DNA of 64,000 nucleotides from Mesonia ostreae (GCF_031845265.1 NZ_JAVRBG010000004.1:1-64000); one strand, 5' to 3'; positions 1-8,985 are shown, numbered from the stretch's first letter. Notes: generated from the letters alone by a model not told the origin. A program made the numbers and translations.

Positions 1-14
1 GCCAAAGCGGGGTG

Positions 15-22
15 CAAATATA
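15..22 (-). promoter_or_regulatory. Candidate -7 promoter box for a gene left of the window
   Basis: The minus strand reads TATATTTG, a perfect match to the Bacteroidota -7 consensus TAnnTTTG, and points towards the left edge. It probably drives a gene whose start lies outside the window. No clear TTG was fixed at the -33 position, so this rests on one box. Confidence 0.4.
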
Positions 23-345
23 CAACCTTTTATTCCTTTCTAACAAAAAAAATCTTAGATTTATTTTATATTTTTTTTAACACATTGGCGGAGAGACAGG
101 TGCGATGTTAGATCTAAGATTTTAGATGCTAGGCCGCTTCGCTGTTAGATAATAGATAAGAGAAAAGTGAGTTCTTGAGTCTTGGGTCTTGGGTTGTCGA
201 GTTATTGAGTTATTGAATTTTACATTTGAAATTAATTTGAGGCTAGAAGCTAAATGTGAGACTTAAGGCTTAGAACGTAAAGAGCAGGAAAAAGGCAAGT
301 GAGTTCTTGGATCTTGGGTCCTCGGTCATAGATTATAGGTCTTAG

Positions 346-400
346 TTCTTGAGTCTTGGTTCTTGAATCTTGGTTCTTGAGTCTTGATTCTTGAGTCTCA
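346..400. repeat. Four tandem 14-bp units TTCTTGAGTCTTGG
   Basis: Units start at 346, 360, 374 and 388. They read TTCTTGAGTCTTGG, TTCTTGAATCTTGG, TTCTTGAGTCTTGA and TTCTTGAGTCTCA, so they differ by one or two bases and the last is one base short. More degraded copies lie upstream at about 172-200 and 301-345. The array is not a CRISPR: there are no unique spacers. Confidence 0.75.
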
Positions 401-418
401 ATTTTAAAACCAAACCTT

Positions 419-530
419 CGTCCTAGCCCCGATTGAAATGGAAAGCCCGCAATGAGCGCAAGCGAAATGAGGACTTGCAATGAAAAGCGGGAAATGACTC
501 CTGAAGAAGAAAAAGACTTTTGAGCTCCTA
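419..530. repeat. Degenerate copy of a flavobacterial hairpin-type intergenic repeat
   Basis: The block begins CGTCCTAGCCCCGATTGAAA and contains AAAGCCCGC then GAAAAGCGGG, after which comes a purine-rich run and GAGCTCCTAAAAAT. From memory, flavobacterial genomes carry many intergenic elements with the signature TCCTAGCCCCGAT near one end and GGAGCTCCT near the other, enclosing a stem. This copy looks eroded. The family assignment is recollection, not a search result. Confidence 0.4.
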
Positions 531-566
531 AAAATTATACTCATATTTTAAATTCTCATATTTTTT

Positions 567-2522
567 CTATAAAAAGAAGTTCCAAACCAAGCCAAAACGA
601 ATCACAAAATCGCGATAGGGATACGATGGAGCCGCATAATAGCTATTTCCAGTTAGCAGTGTCGTCATATTTTCTAATTTAAAAAAGATACGCGTTTGCT
701 GGATCTTTGCATTAAAAAAGAAGTCTACACGGTATTGATTCTCTAATTCAAATGCATTTTGAACTACGTAATCTCCCAATATAGGATCGTAAGCATTTGG
801 ACTGAATTTTGTAAAATAATTAAATGTAAGTCCGGTTTGGAAGAATAAGGCTCTTTTGAATAAGTGATCTTCATACAACAATGTATTTCTCGTCACAAAA
901 TCTGGCGTTTTAAATACCTCTTTTCCGCTACTTACATTTTGGTACATTAATGTATTGTCTAATTTAAAGTTTCCGTAAGAAAAGACCTTATTCACTTTTA
1001 GCTTTAAGTAATCTACTTTTTGATTGGATTGAATGGGTTTTACCAAAGTGTCTGCAGCACTTTCTGTATCTGGGTTCTCTGTAAACCCGAAATGCGTGTA
1101 ATTATTAATCTGAGCGAATAAGACTTCCGCATTCAGCAATTTTTTAGATTTTAAAGAAATCTTTATCTTTTGCTCTTCAATATTTTTAAAATCATTGCTC
1201 CAATTATAGTTTACATAATCGCTTTGAAACAGTAGGAAGTTAAAATCTGGTGTTCTACTCGTACTTTGAATGCTTCCCGAAAGCCTATTTTCTTCATCCA
1301 AGCTATACCCTGCCTCTCCGTAGAGATTTGACCCCGTATATGCTCCACTTATATTTGCTTCTATGTTTCCGTAAAGATCAAATCCTCCAAATCTATTTTT
1401 ATAAGCGGCTCCAGCTGAAAATACATCTTCCATAATGCGATTTGGAATAACGCCAGTATTTAATATCAATTTGGTTTGATATCCATAATTGATATTGTAA
1501 TGAGTCGCTCTTGCACTCAACCTCCCCAATTTTTTATTCTCGTAAATTCCCTTTAGAGTATTGGAAACATTTTGATATTCTGCCTCATCTCTTAACTGCG
1601 AAAGCTCAAAAGCTTCTCCAAAACCAACAAATGCCGCTCCTTGTTTGTAATGATATTCTTTATCGGTAAAGTTTAAGGTATGCTCTAACTTTACGAAATT
1701 AGAAGATAGAGAATCTTTGGGTGCTATAAGCGCATAATCCTGCTTTAAGAAAAAACGTTTGGCAAATAAAATGGATTCTGCATTTTCAAAATTAACTTCT
1801 AATAAATTACGCTCACTAAAATCGTCTGCTTCAGATTGGTACTGTAGATTGGCAAGACCATTTAGACCGCCATTTTCTTCCGTAGATAAATCTTGAGAAA
1901 CAAAGTGTGTCTTTATATGGTAGCGTTTATTCTTGGTATGAAAACTACCGCCTATGCGAAAACTACCCTGACTCGTTAAATTATGTTGGTAATTACCCAA
2001 AGATCGCAAACCTCTATAACCTATAAATAAATTAACCTGCGGACTTATATTAGAAGTGAAAAAAGCATCGAGGTTTTGGCCTTGCTGAAAGGTAGTCTTA
2101 AAAAATAGCTCTGATAACGGCGTTGGCACATTGTAATAAAATATATCGCCTACCTTTAAATACGGAAATTGTTTTGCAGAAGCACCAATGTCCGGAACTA
2201 AACCATCATCCTCCAGAGAGTAGCCTAATTTTGTGAAAGGCTGTCCGATATTAGAAAAAGGCAACAACTCAAAATTATCTTTTCGGGTATAATTAAACTT
2301 GTAGTCCTTATATACATTAAGTGTAGTATCTACATAAGTAGTATCGTTTTCTACCGAAATGATTTTATAATCTGTTATGGGAGGCTTTTCTCGCTTATCT
2401 ATCACGGTTTTGTTATCGCCTATTGGCGCATTGCTTGTAGTGCCATCATTATTTAACCTCAAATCTTGAGCTAAAACAATCACGGGAAGCAGTAATAGTA
2501 ATAAAAATAAAATCTTTTTCAT
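567..2522 (-). CDS. Putative outer-membrane porin (Bacteroidota putative-porin family)
   Basis: A 651-residue secreted beta-barrel-like protein. The chosen start (2522) gives a clean signal peptide, MKKILFLLLLLLPVIVLAQ, then a short polar N-terminus and a long stretch of alternating aromatic/polar strands. It ends in an aromatic pattern (FVIRFGLVWNFFL) typical of outer-membrane barrels, in which the last residue is a hydrophobic or aromatic anchor. An upstream in-frame start at 2540 would add six residues, but it falls inside a TACTTTTG promoter box (2540-2547), so it is rejected. The protein resembles the flavobacterial family annotated putative porin. The substrate is not known. It is divergent from rnhB and stands alone. 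Confidence 0.7.
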   Translation of the reverse strand: MKKILFLLLLLLPVIVLAQDLRLNNDGTTSNAPIGDNKTVIDKREKPPITDYKIISVENDTTYVDTTLNVYKDYKFNYTRKDNFELLPFSNIGQPFTKLGYSLEDDGLVPDIGASAKQFPYLKVGDIFYYNVPTPLSELFFKTTFQQGQNLDAFFTSNISPQVNLFIGYRGLRSLGNYQHNLTSQGSFRIGGSFHTKNKRYHIKTHFVSQDLSTEENGGLNGLANLQYQSEADDFSERNLLEVNFENAESILFAKRFFLKQDYALIAPKDSLSSNFVKLEHTLNFTDKEYHYKQGAAFVGFGEAFELSQLRDEAEYQNVSNTLKGIYENKKLGRLSARATHYNINYGYQTKLILNTGVIPNRIMEDVFSAGAAYKNRFGGFDLYGNIEANISGAYTGSNLYGEAGYSLDEENRLSGSIQSTSRTPDFNFLLFQSDYVNYNWSNDFKNIEEQKIKISLKSKKLLNAEVLFAQINNYTHFGFTENPDTESAADTLVKPIQSNQKVDYLKLKVNKVFSYGNFKLDNTLMYQNVSSGKEVFKTPDFVTRNTLLYEDHLFKRALFFQTGLTFNYFTKFSPNAYDPILGDYVVQNAFELENQYRVDFFFNAKIQQTRIFFKLENMTTLLTGNSYYAAPSYPYRDFVIRFGLVWNFFL

Positions 2523-2539
2523 GGAGCACTTTAAGTCCA

Positions 2540-2547
2540 CAAAAGTA
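2540..2547 (-). promoter_or_regulatory. -7 box TACTTTTG of the porin-like gene
   Basis: Minus-strand TACTTTTG matches TAnnTTTG exactly and lies 17 bases upstream of the chosen ATG at 2522. This placement supports the shorter start. Confidence 0.55.
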
Positions 2548-2609
2548 TAATTTTTTCATCAATTTAATTTATCTTAAAAAGATAGCTGCCAACTGTCTGC
2601 TAAATATGA

Positions 2610-2617
2610 TAACTTTG
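2610..2617 (+). promoter_or_regulatory. -7 box TAACTTTG abutting the rnhB start
   Basis: TAACTTTG matches TAnnTTTG and ends 5 bases before the rnhB ATG (2623). With the usual distance to the transcript start, the mRNA would have a leader of about two bases. No clear TTG was found at the expected upstream spacing. Confidence 0.45.
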
Positions 2618-2622
2618 TCCTT

Positions 2623-3243
2623 ATGTTAGACCTTCAATTTACGAAAAACAAAGTGGAATGTGGCACAGATGAGGCTGGCAGAGGTTGCTTGGCGGGCCCT
2701 GTTACCGCTGCTGCTGTTATTTTAAATAAAAACTTTTCTAACTGCGTTTTAAATGATAGCAAACAACTTTCTCTAAAGAAGAGAAATCTTTTAGAAAAAC
2801 TTATTAAAGAGGAAGCCGTTAGCTATGGAGTTGCTCACGTGATGATGGAAGATATTGATGAAATTAATATTTTGAACGCTTCTATAAAAGCAATGCATCA
2901 TTCTATAGATCTATTATCAATTAGACCTGAATTTATTTCAGTTGACGGAAATAAATTTCATCCTTATCCTTCTATAGAACACTCTTGTATTACAAAAGGA
3001 GACGCTAAGTATTTGAATATTGCGGCCGCTTCTATTTTGGCGAAAACTGCAAGAGATGCTTTTATGATAAAAATTCACGAGGAATTCCCCATGTACAATT
3101 GGAAAAAAAATAAAGGTTATCCCACAAAACAGCATCGGGAAGCTATAAAAAAATACGGAATCACAAAATACCACAGAAGGAGTTTTAAGCTATTACCTAC
3201 ATCACTTCCCGCAAAATCGAAAAAGCAGCGAAACAATTCTTAG
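2623..3243 (+). CDS. rnhB: Ribonuclease HII
   Basis: A 206-residue RNase HII, the cytoplasmic endonuclease that cuts RNA in RNA-DNA hybrids and starts removal of single misincorporated ribonucleotides. The N-terminal motif GTDEAGRG carries D16 and E17. The further metal-binding acidic residues are D108 (ISVDGNK) and D145 (AKTARDAFM). The family tyrosine- and lysine-rich end is present (NKGYPTKQHREAIKKYG, then YHRRSFK). Length is normal for the family. It is followed 64 bases later by a large lipoprotein gene in the same direction. Confidence 0.95.
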   Translation: MLDLQFTKNKVECGTDEAGRGCLAGPVTAAAVILNKNFSNCVLNDSKQLSLKKRNLLEKLIKEEAVSYGVAHVMMEDIDEINILNASIKAMHHSIDLLSIRPEFISVDGNKFHPYPSIEHSCITKGDAKYLNIAAASILAKTARDAFMIKIHEEFPMYNWKKNKGYPTKQHREAIKKYGITKYHRRSFKLLPTSLPAKSKKQRNNS

Positions 3244-3307
3244 TTTTAAATTTTGTTTAACAAAAAAGCGTATCAAAAATTTCTACTTTTACCTTATAAG
3301 CTTCTTT

Positions 3308-5776
3308 ATGAAAAAATTACTTTTCTTCTTCTTATGTATTTCTTTATGGTCTTGTCAGGAAGATGAGAAAAGACCTTCAGATCTTCTTAATTTTGTGCCG
3401 CCAAATACGGCAGCCATTTTAAGTACAGATAATTTGGAGGAGTTTAGCGAGGAGCTTCAGCGAAATACATACCTCAGCAACAACAAAGCATTTCCTCTTA
3501 GTTCTTTCTTTACAGAACATTTTACCAATTTAGAATACATTTCAGTTAAAACAGAAAGCTTACTTTGTTTTAATAGAATAGGTAAAAAAGATGTAGCGCT
3601 TACCTTAATATCAAAAGAAAAACCTGCTATAAAAGATCTTTCTAAAATTGCCAATAAAAAAGTGTTGAGCTATACCTACGATGAAATTGAAGTAGAACAT
3701 TATACATTAGAAGATATGGAAGCCTATGTAGCAGATTTACCTACATTGCACGTGGTGAGTACTTCTAAACTAGTTATAGAAAATATTATCAGAATTTATA
3801 ATGAGCCTATACCCATAGATACAAATCTTAAGAAAATATATGCTGTAGCCAATGATTCTCGAGCTTCGCTATTCTTTAATTATGAAGATGTGATGCGCAT
3901 CTATCAAGATTATAGTATAAAATCGCTTAATTCTCTCAAAAAGTTTACCGATTGGAGCGTATTAGATTTAGACGTACAAGAAGATGCGATAGAGCTACAC
4001 GGCGTAACCCAAACAGACCCAAAAGAAAAAAGACTTCTTTCATTGTTTAAAGATATCAACCCCTTAAAAAGCACTTTAGCAGAAGTGGTACCTCAAAATG
4101 CTACGGGATATTTTTCATTTACTTACGATAGTTTTGAGAATATCCAAGACAACCTCAACGATTTTCATCAAAGAGAAAAGAAGGAGATTAAACAAGCTGC
4201 ACTTTTTGAATCTGCCCAAGAGATAGGAATCATTTATCAGCAAGAAAAACCAGTACTGATAGTCAATTCTATAGATCCAAATATTACTAAAGATGCACTT
4301 TTGGCGAGTCAAGAAGTGTTCAAAGAGTTTAGAGGAGTTCCCATTTACAACTATGAACATCCTAAGGTTTTTTCTGAGACTTTTGATCCCTTAATTCAGC
4401 TTCAGCAATTAAAATATTACACGGTGGTAGATCATTATTTCGCTTTCGCGGAAACATCTAGCGCCCTAGAAAATATCATAGCTAATTTTCAAAACCGAAC
4501 CACTTGGAGTGCGAAAAAGTCATTTCAAAATACGTTAGATAAATTAAGTAGCGAATCGAGCATGCTTATCATAGGTTTTAACGAAGAGTTTTACAAAACC
4601 TTTAGCTCTTATGTAAAGAAAGATTTGCAAGAAAACGTAAAAGATATTAAGGTGAGCGATTTTGAAAGTACTGCTATACAGTTTATTTATGATACTAATT
4701 TTGCGCATACCCACATCATTTCTCAAAAAGCAGATGCGAAAAGTAAGAGCTCTGGTAGCCAACAAATTTCTAGTATTAAGACCGAAGATGAGATAAGCGG
4801 AGATCCTTTTCTTTTTACCAATTGGCACAATGAACGTAAACAAATAGTGGTTCAAACAAACGATAATGAGCTTAGAGCTTACACTATTCAAGGTAAACAA
4901 AATTGGAAAAAGGAATTGGACGGAAAAATTATTGGAACGCCAAAAGAAATAGATATCTACAATAACGGAAGAATCCAACTTGCTTTTAATACGGCTCATA
5001 AATTTTATATTATAGATAGGAATGGAAATGATGTAAAGCCATTTCCATTAAATTTTAAAACACCCATAACGCAAGCGGTATCTGTTTTTGATTATGCAAA
5101 CAACAGCAAGTATAGGTTTGTTATAGCACAAGATAATGCGGTAAGTATGTGGAATAAAGATGGGAAACAAGTAAAAGGGTTCAAGTTTTCTAAAACTGCT
5201 TCAACCGTAAGTCAGTCTCCAAAACACATCCGAATAGGCAACAAAGATTATATTGTGGTTCCGGAAGAAAATGGCACTTTACATATTTTAAATCGGGTTG
5301 GCGATACTAGAGTGAATGTGAAAGAAAAAATTGATTTCTCTAGCAATGATTGGTATTTATACGACAATCGATTTACCTCTTCCAGCCTTGATGGTAAACT
5401 AATACAAATCAGCGAAAGCGGAAAAGTAACTCAAAAGAATAAAAACTTTACGGAAACCAATCGAATAGATGCTACATCCAATACCTTGGTGAGCCTGTCT
5501 GAAAATGAATTAAACATAAAAGGAAAGGAGGTAAAATTAGACTTCGGACTTTATACCGCGCCTAAAATATTTTACCTCAACAACAAGATTTACATCGCCC
5601 TTACCGATACACAAGCGAGTAAAGTTTATATTTTTGACAGTCAGGCTGAATTGCTTCCTGGTTTTCCTGTATATGGGAATTCCCAAATTAGCCTAGAGAA
5701 TATTGATGCTCAGGGCAGTTTGGAGTTTATTGTAAAAGGTGAAGACAATAGTGTTCTTCTTTACTCTTTAAATTAA
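3308..5776 (+). CDS. Large lipoprotein of unknown function with a C-terminal beta-propeller-like half
   Basis: 822 residues. The N-terminus is a lipoprotein signal, MKKLLFFFLCISLWSCQED, with the lipobox cysteine at residue 16. Residues about 25-480 resemble the loosely defined DUF3352-type fold (FVPPNTAAILSTDNLEEF; later NATGYFSFTYDSF). From about 500 onwards the sequence repeats short units of the kind DNELRAYTIQGKQNWKKEL, HKFYIIDRNGNDVKPFPLNF and ILNRVGDTRVN, which is how PQQ/WD-like propeller blades look. It is probably anchored in the envelope. No catalytic motif was recognised. It follows rnhB and converges with the OsmC fusion gene with only 6 bases between the stop codons. Confidence 0.6.
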   Translation: MKKLLFFFLCISLWSCQEDEKRPSDLLNFVPPNTAAILSTDNLEEFSEELQRNTYLSNNKAFPLSSFFTEHFTNLEYISVKTESLLCFNRIGKKDVALTLISKEKPAIKDLSKIANKKVLSYTYDEIEVEHYTLEDMEAYVADLPTLHVVSTSKLVIENIIRIYNEPIPIDTNLKKIYAVANDSRASLFFNYEDVMRIYQDYSIKSLNSLKKFTDWSVLDLDVQEDAIELHGVTQTDPKEKRLLSLFKDINPLKSTLAEVVPQNATGYFSFTYDSFENIQDNLNDFHQREKKEIKQAALFESAQEIGIIYQQEKPVLIVNSIDPNITKDALLASQEVFKEFRGVPIYNYEHPKVFSETFDPLIQLQQLKYYTVVDHYFAFAETSSALENIIANFQNRTTWSAKKSFQNTLDKLSSESSMLIIGFNEEFYKTFSSYVKKDLQENVKDIKVSDFESTAIQFIYDTNFAHTHIISQKADAKSKSSGSQQISSIKTEDEISGDPFLFTNWHNERKQIVVQTNDNELRAYTIQGKQNWKKELDGKIIGTPKEIDIYNNGRIQLAFNTAHKFYIIDRNGNDVKPFPLNFKTPITQAVSVFDYANNSKYRFVIAQDNAVSMWNKDGKQVKGFKFSKTASTVSQSPKHIRIGNKDYIVVPEENGTLHILNRVGDTRVNVKEKIDFSSNDWYLYDNRFTSSSLDGKLIQISESGKVTQKNKNFTETNRIDATSNTLVSLSENELNIKGKEVKLDFGLYTAPKIFYLNNKIYIALTDTQASKVYIFDSQAELLPGFPVYGNSQISLENIDAQGSLEFIVKGEDNSVLLYSLN

Positions 5777-5782
5777 AAAAGC

Positions 5783-6979
5783 TTACTTTTTCTCAAAAGT
5801 AACCACCTTTGATGTTTGATGTAGTGTTTTATGAACTGGGCATTTATTGGCAATTTCAATAAGTTTCTCTCGCTGTTCCACATCTAATTCTCCTTTCATT
5901 TCTATGTGCCTAGTGAAAACGTCTTGTTTTGGGCCAATATCTCCTGTTCTTTCTTTGGTGTGAGAAATATGTACATGCACATTTTGTAAATCCCACTCCT
6001 TACGCCTCGCATACATGTGAAGCGTCATTGCAGTACACGCCGAAAGACCTGCAGTTACCAACTCGAAGGGATTGGGACCAAAATCATTTCCGCCAACACT
6101 AAGGGGTTCATCGGCTAGCATATAGTGACTCCCCACTTTCATTCGAGTAAGGAAATTGTCTTCTTTAGCCAAGCTTGCCACCACCTCATCTTTTGTATCT
6201 AACTCTACAATCTCTGGGATTTCTACATAACGCGAAGCCCAGCTTGCAATGACCTCTCCTACATAAAGAGAATCTTCTTTTCTTGAAAGCAAGTGATCTG
6301 CTTGGTCTAAAGTGATAAAGCTTTTAGGATGAAACGCTGCTTTAAAAAGTTTTTCTGCATTCTCTATAGTGACCACACGATCTTGGGGGGAATGCAAAAT
6401 TAAAAATGGCTTTCTTAAATCTGCCACTAACTCTAATAAAGAGTTATTTTCTAAATCATCTAAAAATTGTTTTTTGATGGTAAAGGGTCTTCCACCAAGA
6501 GAAACTTTAGCGTGTCCTTTTTCAGAAATTTCTTCTACACTATCTTGAATTAAGTTTTTTACATGTATAGGTTCACTTGGAGCCCCAATCGTAGCGACTG
6601 CCGTTACGCTATCAATCATACTCGCTGCAAAAAGAACCGCCGCGCCTCCCAAAGAATGTCCTATCAATAAACTGGGTGCAATATGTTTTTCTTTTAAGTA
6701 ATTTGCAGCAGCAATTAAATCTTGAATATTTCCCGAGAAATTAGTTTCGGCAAAATCTCCTTCACTTTCTCCTAAGCCTGCAAAATCAAACCGAAGTACA
6801 CCAAACCCATGGCTTGTTAGCGCATTGCTTAGGTTTCTTATGGCTATTAAGTTTTTAGTACAAGTGAAACAATGGGCAAAAATGACAAAATTATGAGGTT
6901 TTTGATCTACGGGAAGACTAATCTTCCCCACCAATTCTTGTCCTTGTTTGTTGGTAAAATTTACTTTATCTGATTTCAT
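5783..6979 (-). CDS. Alpha/beta hydrolase-OsmC fusion protein
   Basis: 398 residues made of two enzymes. Residues 1-250 are an alpha/beta hydrolase: the nucleophile elbow is GHSLGG with S109, and the likely triad partners are D200 (HSPQDRVV) and H229 (DQADHLLS). Residues about 265-398 form an OsmC/Ohr-like domain with the two redox cysteines C315 (LSACTAM) and C380 (NKCPVHKTLH). OsmC proteins reduce organic hydroperoxides. The hydrolase may release or load a hydroperoxide or thioester substrate, but that is inference. The fusion is a known arrangement in Bacteroidota and Proteobacteria. Its ATG overlaps the lipB stop by 4 bases (ATGA), so the two are co-translated. Confidence 0.88.
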   Translation of the reverse strand: MKSDKVNFTNKQGQELVGKISLPVDQKPHNFVIFAHCFTCTKNLIAIRNLSNALTSHGFGVLRFDFAGLGESEGDFAETNFSGNIQDLIAAANYLKEKHIAPSLLIGHSLGGAAVLFAASMIDSVTAVATIGAPSEPIHVKNLIQDSVEEISEKGHAKVSLGGRPFTIKKQFLDDLENNSLLELVADLRKPFLILHSPQDRVVTIENAEKLFKAAFHPKSFITLDQADHLLSRKEDSLYVGEVIASWASRYVEIPEIVELDTKDEVVASLAKEDNFLTRMKVGSHYMLADEPLSVGGNDFGPNPFELVTAGLSACTAMTLHMYARRKEWDLQNVHVHISHTKERTGDIGPKQDVFTRHIEMKGELDVEQREKLIEIANKCPVHKTLHQTSKVVTFEKK

Positions 6980-7701
6980 AACGTTTCTAATTCCTGTTCC
7001 GATTGCAATTCTGCTTCGAACAAATTACTAAAATGTTTAAGGAGTTTTTTCTTGACTTCTTTTTCTGAAACTTCTATCTTTCCTAATTCTACGTGCAAAG
7101 AGGTGACCGCTTTGTCTTTTATACCGCAGGGAATAATGTGGTCAAAATAACCTAAATTGGTATTCACATTTAAGGCAAATCCATGCATAGTGACCCACCT
7201 ACTCGCTCTCACTCCCAAGGCACAAATTTTTCGGGCAAAAGGAGTTCCTACATCTAACCATACGCCAGTTTCCCCTTCGCTACGTTCGGTTTTTAAGCCG
7301 TATTCTGCTAAGGTTAAAATCACCATTTCTTCTAATAAACGCAAATATTTGTGAATATCTGTAAAGAAATTTTCAAGGTCTAAAATGGGATAGCCCACAA
7401 TTTGTCCCGGGCCGTGATACGTAATATCTCCGCCGCGATTAATTTTATAAAAGGTAGCTTTTTTTGATACTAATTGCTCTTCTGTCATCAACAAGTTGCT
7501 TAGGTCTCCACTTTTCCCCAAGGTATAAACGTGAGGATGCTCCACTAAAAGCAGTGTGTTCTGAGTCGGCTCTTGAATAGACTCTCTCCTATTTCTAATT
7601 TTGGAATCTATGGTCTCTTGAAAAATCTTCTGTTGATAATCCCAGGTTTCTTTGTAATCTTTTAAGCCTAATTCTTGCAGCTGAACTAAGTGGTTTTTCA
7701 T
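6976..7701 (-). CDS. lipB: Octanoyl-[acyl-carrier protein]:protein N-octanoyltransferase
   Basis: A 241-residue LipB from the chosen ATG at 7701 (MKNHLVQLQELGLKDY). An in-frame start 16 codons upstream adds residues that do not fit the family. The enzyme moves octanoyl groups from ACP to lysines of lipoyl domains, the first step of lipoate attachment. Family motifs are HPHVYTLGKSG, RGGDITYHGPGQIVGYP, the catalytic lysine in FARKICALGVR (K158) and the catalytic cysteine in HIIPCGI (C192). Its likely clients in this window are the E2 protein of pyruvate dehydrogenase and, indirectly, the glycine cleavage system. It overlaps the hydrolase-OsmC gene downstream. Confidence 0.95.
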   Translation of the reverse strand: MKNHLVQLQELGLKDYKETWDYQQKIFQETIDSKIRNRRESIQEPTQNTLLLVEHPHVYTLGKSGDLSNLLMTEEQLVSKKATFYKINRGGDITYHGPGQIVGYPILDLENFFTDIHKYLRLLEEMVILTLAEYGLKTERSEGETGVWLDVGTPFARKICALGVRASRWVTMHGFALNVNTNLGYFDHIIPCGIKDKAVTSLHVELGKIEVSEKEVKKKLLKHFSNLFEAELQSEQELETL

Positions 7702-7781
7702 AAAGCTTATCTTAGCGGTGTTATCAAAAAACAAAGGTACGATTTTCATCGTACCTTTTAAATCATCGGTTATTTATAAAC

Positions 7782-8903
7782 CTACTTAATCATTACTTTC
7801 TCTATACTGGTTATACGACCGCTTTGCAGTTTTATAAAATAAGTTCCCGCAGTTAATGTAGACACATTTAAAGAATAGGTATCTTGGGTTTCTGTAAAGG
7901 AATGTGTCATTATTTTTTTTCCTGCGAGGTTATATAATTCTATATTTCCATTTGAATACTGATTTGATATATTAATATAAAGTGTTCCGTTTGCCGGATT
8001 TGGATACGCAATCAATTCCGCTTTAGCTAAACCCTGTACCGCTAAAGTTACATTAGATTCTAAATAATCTGCCACGCCACTATTATCGGTATCATCATCG
8101 GTAGGGTCTCCATTATTGTTATAATCCTCATCGGCAGTTAAGACTCCGTCACCGTCATCATCATTATCTTCATAATCTCTTAGTCCATCATCATCAGTAT
8201 CATCATCGTTTAAATTACCGTTGGCATTAAGGTCTTCCTCTGCAGTAGCCACTAAATCATTGTCTACATCTATACTACAGTCCCAAGTTAATATTCCAAA
8301 ATTTGTTATAGCAGAACATCCCGTATTCATATTTTCAACAATCACCCAAATGCTTTGAGGCTGTACGGTATTTGTGTAAGATGAAGGGTTTACGATTTCA
8401 TTAGTGTTATTTTCGGCATCTGTTTGACTTTTATAGTAAGTCAGCATAAAATCGGAAACATTTTGTGTCCCTAAAATAATGCTATCATTAAGCGTTAAAT
8501 CAAAATTTGCTGTTCCATTACCTATCTCACAGTAAATTAATTCGGGTGCTTGGTTGGCGATAGGCGCATCATTTACGATAAGATCTAAGATAGCAGTAGC
8601 AAAATTACCTGTTCCTATATCTTGCACCCTAGAAAAAAGAGTTTCATTATAAGGAGTCATATTAACATAAGGCGATGAAAGTTGATTCATGGCAGCATCT
8701 GCATCTACTATGGTAGTGTAATAAGAAACGACATAGTCACTGGAAGACTGAGACCCCAATACCTGAGCATCTGCCGCTGTTAAATCGAAGTTAGCAAACC
8801 CATCGTTATCGTCATCGCAAACTGCTAGCGTTGTAGGATTGGCGGTTTGAGCAAAGGCATTTATTTGAAATGTAATTACAAAAAATAGTAGTAGTCTTTT
8901 CAT
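7782..8903 (-). CDS. Secreted T9SS cargo protein with calcium-type DxD repeats
   Basis: 373 residues. A signal peptide (MKRLLLFFVITFQINAFAQ) is followed by two copies of a gliding/T9SS adhesin-like unit (CDDDNDGFANFDLTAAD and CEIGNGTANFDLTLND). An Asp-rich thrombospondin-type-3-like stretch at about 215-285 (DTDDDGLRDYEDNDDDGDG) should bind calcium. The last 75 residues are a type A sorting domain (AYPNPANGTLYI, then YNLAGKKI, AGTYFIKL and KVMIK), which directs export by the type IX system and surface attachment. PorU and PorV encoded at 39136-44119 would process it. The binding target is unknown. Confidence 0.85.
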   Translation of the reverse strand: MKRLLLFFVITFQINAFAQTANPTTLAVCDDDNDGFANFDLTAADAQVLGSQSSSDYVVSYYTTIVDADAAMNQLSSPYVNMTPYNETLFSRVQDIGTGNFATAILDLIVNDAPIANQAPELIYCEIGNGTANFDLTLNDSIILGTQNVSDFMLTYYKSQTDAENNTNEIVNPSSYTNTVQPQSIWVIVENMNTGCSAITNFGILTWDCSIDVDNDLVATAEEDLNANGNLNDDDTDDDGLRDYEDNDDDGDGVLTADEDYNNNGDPTDDDTDNSGVADYLESNVTLAVQGLAKAELIAYPNPANGTLYINISNQYSNGNIELYNLAGKKIMTHSFTETQDTYSLNVSTLTAGTYFIKLQSGRITSIEKVMIK

Positions 8904-8985
8904 GGTTGTAGCTTTTTGCTTAGTACTAATAAAACAATTTCATATAAAAAACTCCTACTTGGACTAAAAGCTTCGTTTGCTTTTT

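Larger units (their letters stand above)
23..566. repeat. Gene-free repeat-rich intergenic stretch
   Basis: About 540 bases hold no credible gene. The first part (about 100-250) is low-complexity text made of variants of TTAGATCTAAGATTTTAGATG. From about 165 to 400 it consists of degenerate copies of a TTCTTGAGTCTTGG unit, and from about 419 to 530 it holds a separate GC-richer hairpin repeat, both listed separately. A 76-codon minus-strand frame across 250-480 is an artefact of the repeat, since its peptide is a run of QDSRTKTQE-like units. Confidence 0.6.

Noticed and set aside
346..400. Short repeats as a CRISPR array
   Set aside because: The units are 14 bases, contiguous and without spacers, and no cas gene is present.
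250..480. 76-codon frame on the minus strand
   Set aside because: The peptide is a translation of the TTCTTGAGTCTTGG tandem repeat and adjoining hairpin element; no signal or domain.
4544..4999. 151-codon frame on the minus strand
   Set aside because: Antisense shadow inside the large lipoprotein gene, whose frame has a signal peptide and sensible domain structure.
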